Shown here piece by piece: positions 6,225-7,048 of a DNA stretch of 7,048 bases. The notes under the pieces are model-generated. The model was not told the origin of the DNA and ran no database searches. It was given only the letters and a program-made list of their open reading frames with translations. The stretch covers positions 1-7,048 of the forward strand of contig JAEKKE010000021.1 of assembly GCA_019510535.1 (NCBI GenBank), read 5' to 3'. This stretch comes from Acidobacteriota bacterium (GTDB lineage: Bacteria; Acidobacteriota; Terriglobia; Terriglobales; Acidobacteriaceae). The position numbers and the translations under genes are program-made. The first letter of the stretch is position 1. Each line of letters opens with the position of its first letter.

Positions 6225-7048
6225 ACTTCGCTGAAAACACCAGGGGAATCACCTCGACTGCTTCGTTCTGTTTAGCTTCAGGCGTACCGAATACCGTGTA
6301 GTCCCAGCTCAAGGTTTGCGGCTGCCGCCATACCGGCTTTCCATTTGCACCGGCATAAGCCACGATAATGCCCATGCCCGCCGCCTGCACGTGCTTGCGA
6401 ACCTCACCCAGTATCCATACGCCTGGATTGTCCATCGTCACAAAGGCGGTTACCCGCTCCGCGGGAGCGAGGCGCAACATCGACACGAGTTGTGGCTTCG
6501 GAACCGGATTTCCATCCAGAGCGACCACCTCGAAACGGTGTCCGGCAAGGGAGATCCAATGTGTTTCGGTCGGGCTGGAGTTCAGAATCTGCAGTTTGAT
6601 GCGCTGATTCTGACGCACCTGCAGCGGATCTCCATAGCCCAGCATGCGGCCATTGATGGTGGAGATATCGTAGGACGGATTCATGGAGCCATCGTCGCTG
6701 CCGAGCAGTTGGCCCTGCCAATCGTGCAGCGTGAGGAAAAACTCGGCATCGAACTGTCCAGGCTCATTGGCGGGATCCACATGCAACAAGCCGTGCTGGC
6801 CGGTATATTGCCCCTTGCTAAAGTCACCCCCGGCAAAGGTGTGCGTATGGAACCAGCGAAAACCGGATGGGCGGGGAGAGAATTCGTAAACCAGGGAAGC
6901 TCCAGGCGCAATCATCGGCGACCCTTCTTCCATAGCTCCATCCATTGCCGATGGAAGAAACAGCCCATGCCAGTGGACGATCTCAGGGTTCGCGCTGCGA
7001 TTAGTCACCTTGATGCGGACCGGCCTGCCCTCGCGAAGCCGCAGCAAT
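6145..7048 (-). CDS. Multicopper oxidase, partial copy in inverted orientation (5' end outside window, 3' end chimeric)
   Basis: Reading the minus strand from 7048, the frame is open from inside a codon, so the true start lies beyond the window. It begins at LLRLREG and overlaps the plus-strand fragment by 100 bp. It then continues the oxidase: HWHGLFLPS, the domain-1 site FHTHTF (HTH at 6849-6841), YTGQHGLLHVDP, then the second cupredoxin domain (DAEFFLTLHDW, ISTINGRMLGYG, THWISLAGHRFEVVALDG, AERVTAFVTMDNPGVWIL) and the start of the third (FSAKFKGHGAM, to about 6205). The last 17 or so residues before the stop at 6147-6145 are antisense of the HWHG region and are not real oxidase sequence. 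The C-terminal domain, which in this family carries the HxxHxH and HCHxxxH copper ligands, is absent. Joined to the plus-strand fragment, about 340 residues of one coherent oxidase can be reconstructed. Similar enzymes include laccase-like and CopA-like oxidases; I cannot choose between them. Confidence 0.85.
   Translation of the reverse strand, partial: LLRLREGRPVRIKVTNRSANPEIVHWHGLFLPSAMDGAMEEGSPMIAPGASLVYEFSPRPSGFRWFHTHTFAGGDFSKGQYTGQHGLLHVDPANEPGQFDAEFFLTLHDWQGQLLGSDDGSMNPSYDISTINGRMLGYGDPLQVRQNQRIKLQILNSSPTETHWISLAGHRFEVVALDGNPVPKPQLVSMLRLAPAERVTAFVTMDNPGVWILGEVRKHVQAAGMGIIVAYAGANGKPVWRQPQTLSWDYTVFGTPEAKQNEAVEVIPLVFSAKFKGHGAMEETAHASGRSQGSRCDWSP
6949..7048 (-). repeat. Right arm of a 100-bp inverted repeat, ending at the window edge
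   Basis: Reverse complement of 6110-6209 with one silent difference at A7003. The match runs to the last base of the window, so the true arm may be longer. Beyond the inner end (6948) the copy continues as normal oxidase sequence (AMDGAMEEGS), showing that this side is the authentic gene order and the plus-strand side is the broken one. Confidence 0.97.

Noticed and set aside
6368..6889. Plus-strand frames 6368-6607 and 6683-6889
   Set aside because: Shadows of the minus-strand multicopper oxidase, which has clear cupredoxin motifs across the same bases.
6210..6948. Programmed DNA inversion (phase-variable switch) explaining the flipped oxidase segment
   Set aside because: No recombinase gene is in view, the repeats are coding sequence rather than dedicated sites, and the 100-bp duplication with microhomology fits template switching or an artefact better.

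Overview
The window looks like chromosomal DNA from an acidobacterium, probably of the Terriglobia/Acidobacteriaceae type. This is an inference from the large Oar-like TonB-dependent receptor, whose N-terminal carboxypeptidase-regulatory domain and C-terminal block (ALRGPGF..TDFS..., then FDIFNHPSFGNP) are typical of that group. The secreted M28 peptidase with a C-terminal fibronectin-III-like domain and the moderately GC-rich coding also fit. There are no RNA genes, CRISPR arrays, phage genes or transposase genes.

Layout. (1) Positions 1-953, minus strand, hold a secreted M42-aminopeptidase-like protein that runs off the left edge. Its fold motifs are clear, but every metal-ligand or catalytic position visible in the window is substituted, so it looks like a pseudoenzyme. 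(2) A 202-bp divergent spacer (954-1155) carries a two-tier hairpin at 1039-1075. (3) Positions 1156-4209, plus strand, hold a complete 1017-residue TonB-dependent receptor, followed by a strong intrinsic terminator (4228-4260). (4) Positions 4296-5771, plus strand, hold a complete secreted M28 zinc peptidase with intact catalytic residues. A 64-nt imperfect palindrome (5771-5834) begins on the last base of its stop codon. (5) From 5931 a Tat-exported multicopper oxidase begins on the plus strand. It breaks after about 96 residues, at position 6209. The sequence then runs as the reverse complement of later parts of the same gene back to the 5' part, giving a minus-strand partial copy (7048-6145). 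Two 100-bp inverted arms (6110-6209 and 6949-7048) are identical except for one silent base.

How the parts may work together. An outer-membrane receptor, an exported active peptidase and an exported peptidase-like pseudoenzyme suggest extracellular or periplasmic peptide capture and degradation. This is inferred from adjacency only. The multicopper oxidase appears to be an unrelated neighbouring gene.

The two points most worth a second look are the ligand-stripped M42-like protein and the inverted duplication of the oxidase. The latter is either a real template-switch rearrangement or, at least as likely, a chimera or assembly artefact at the end of the sequence.
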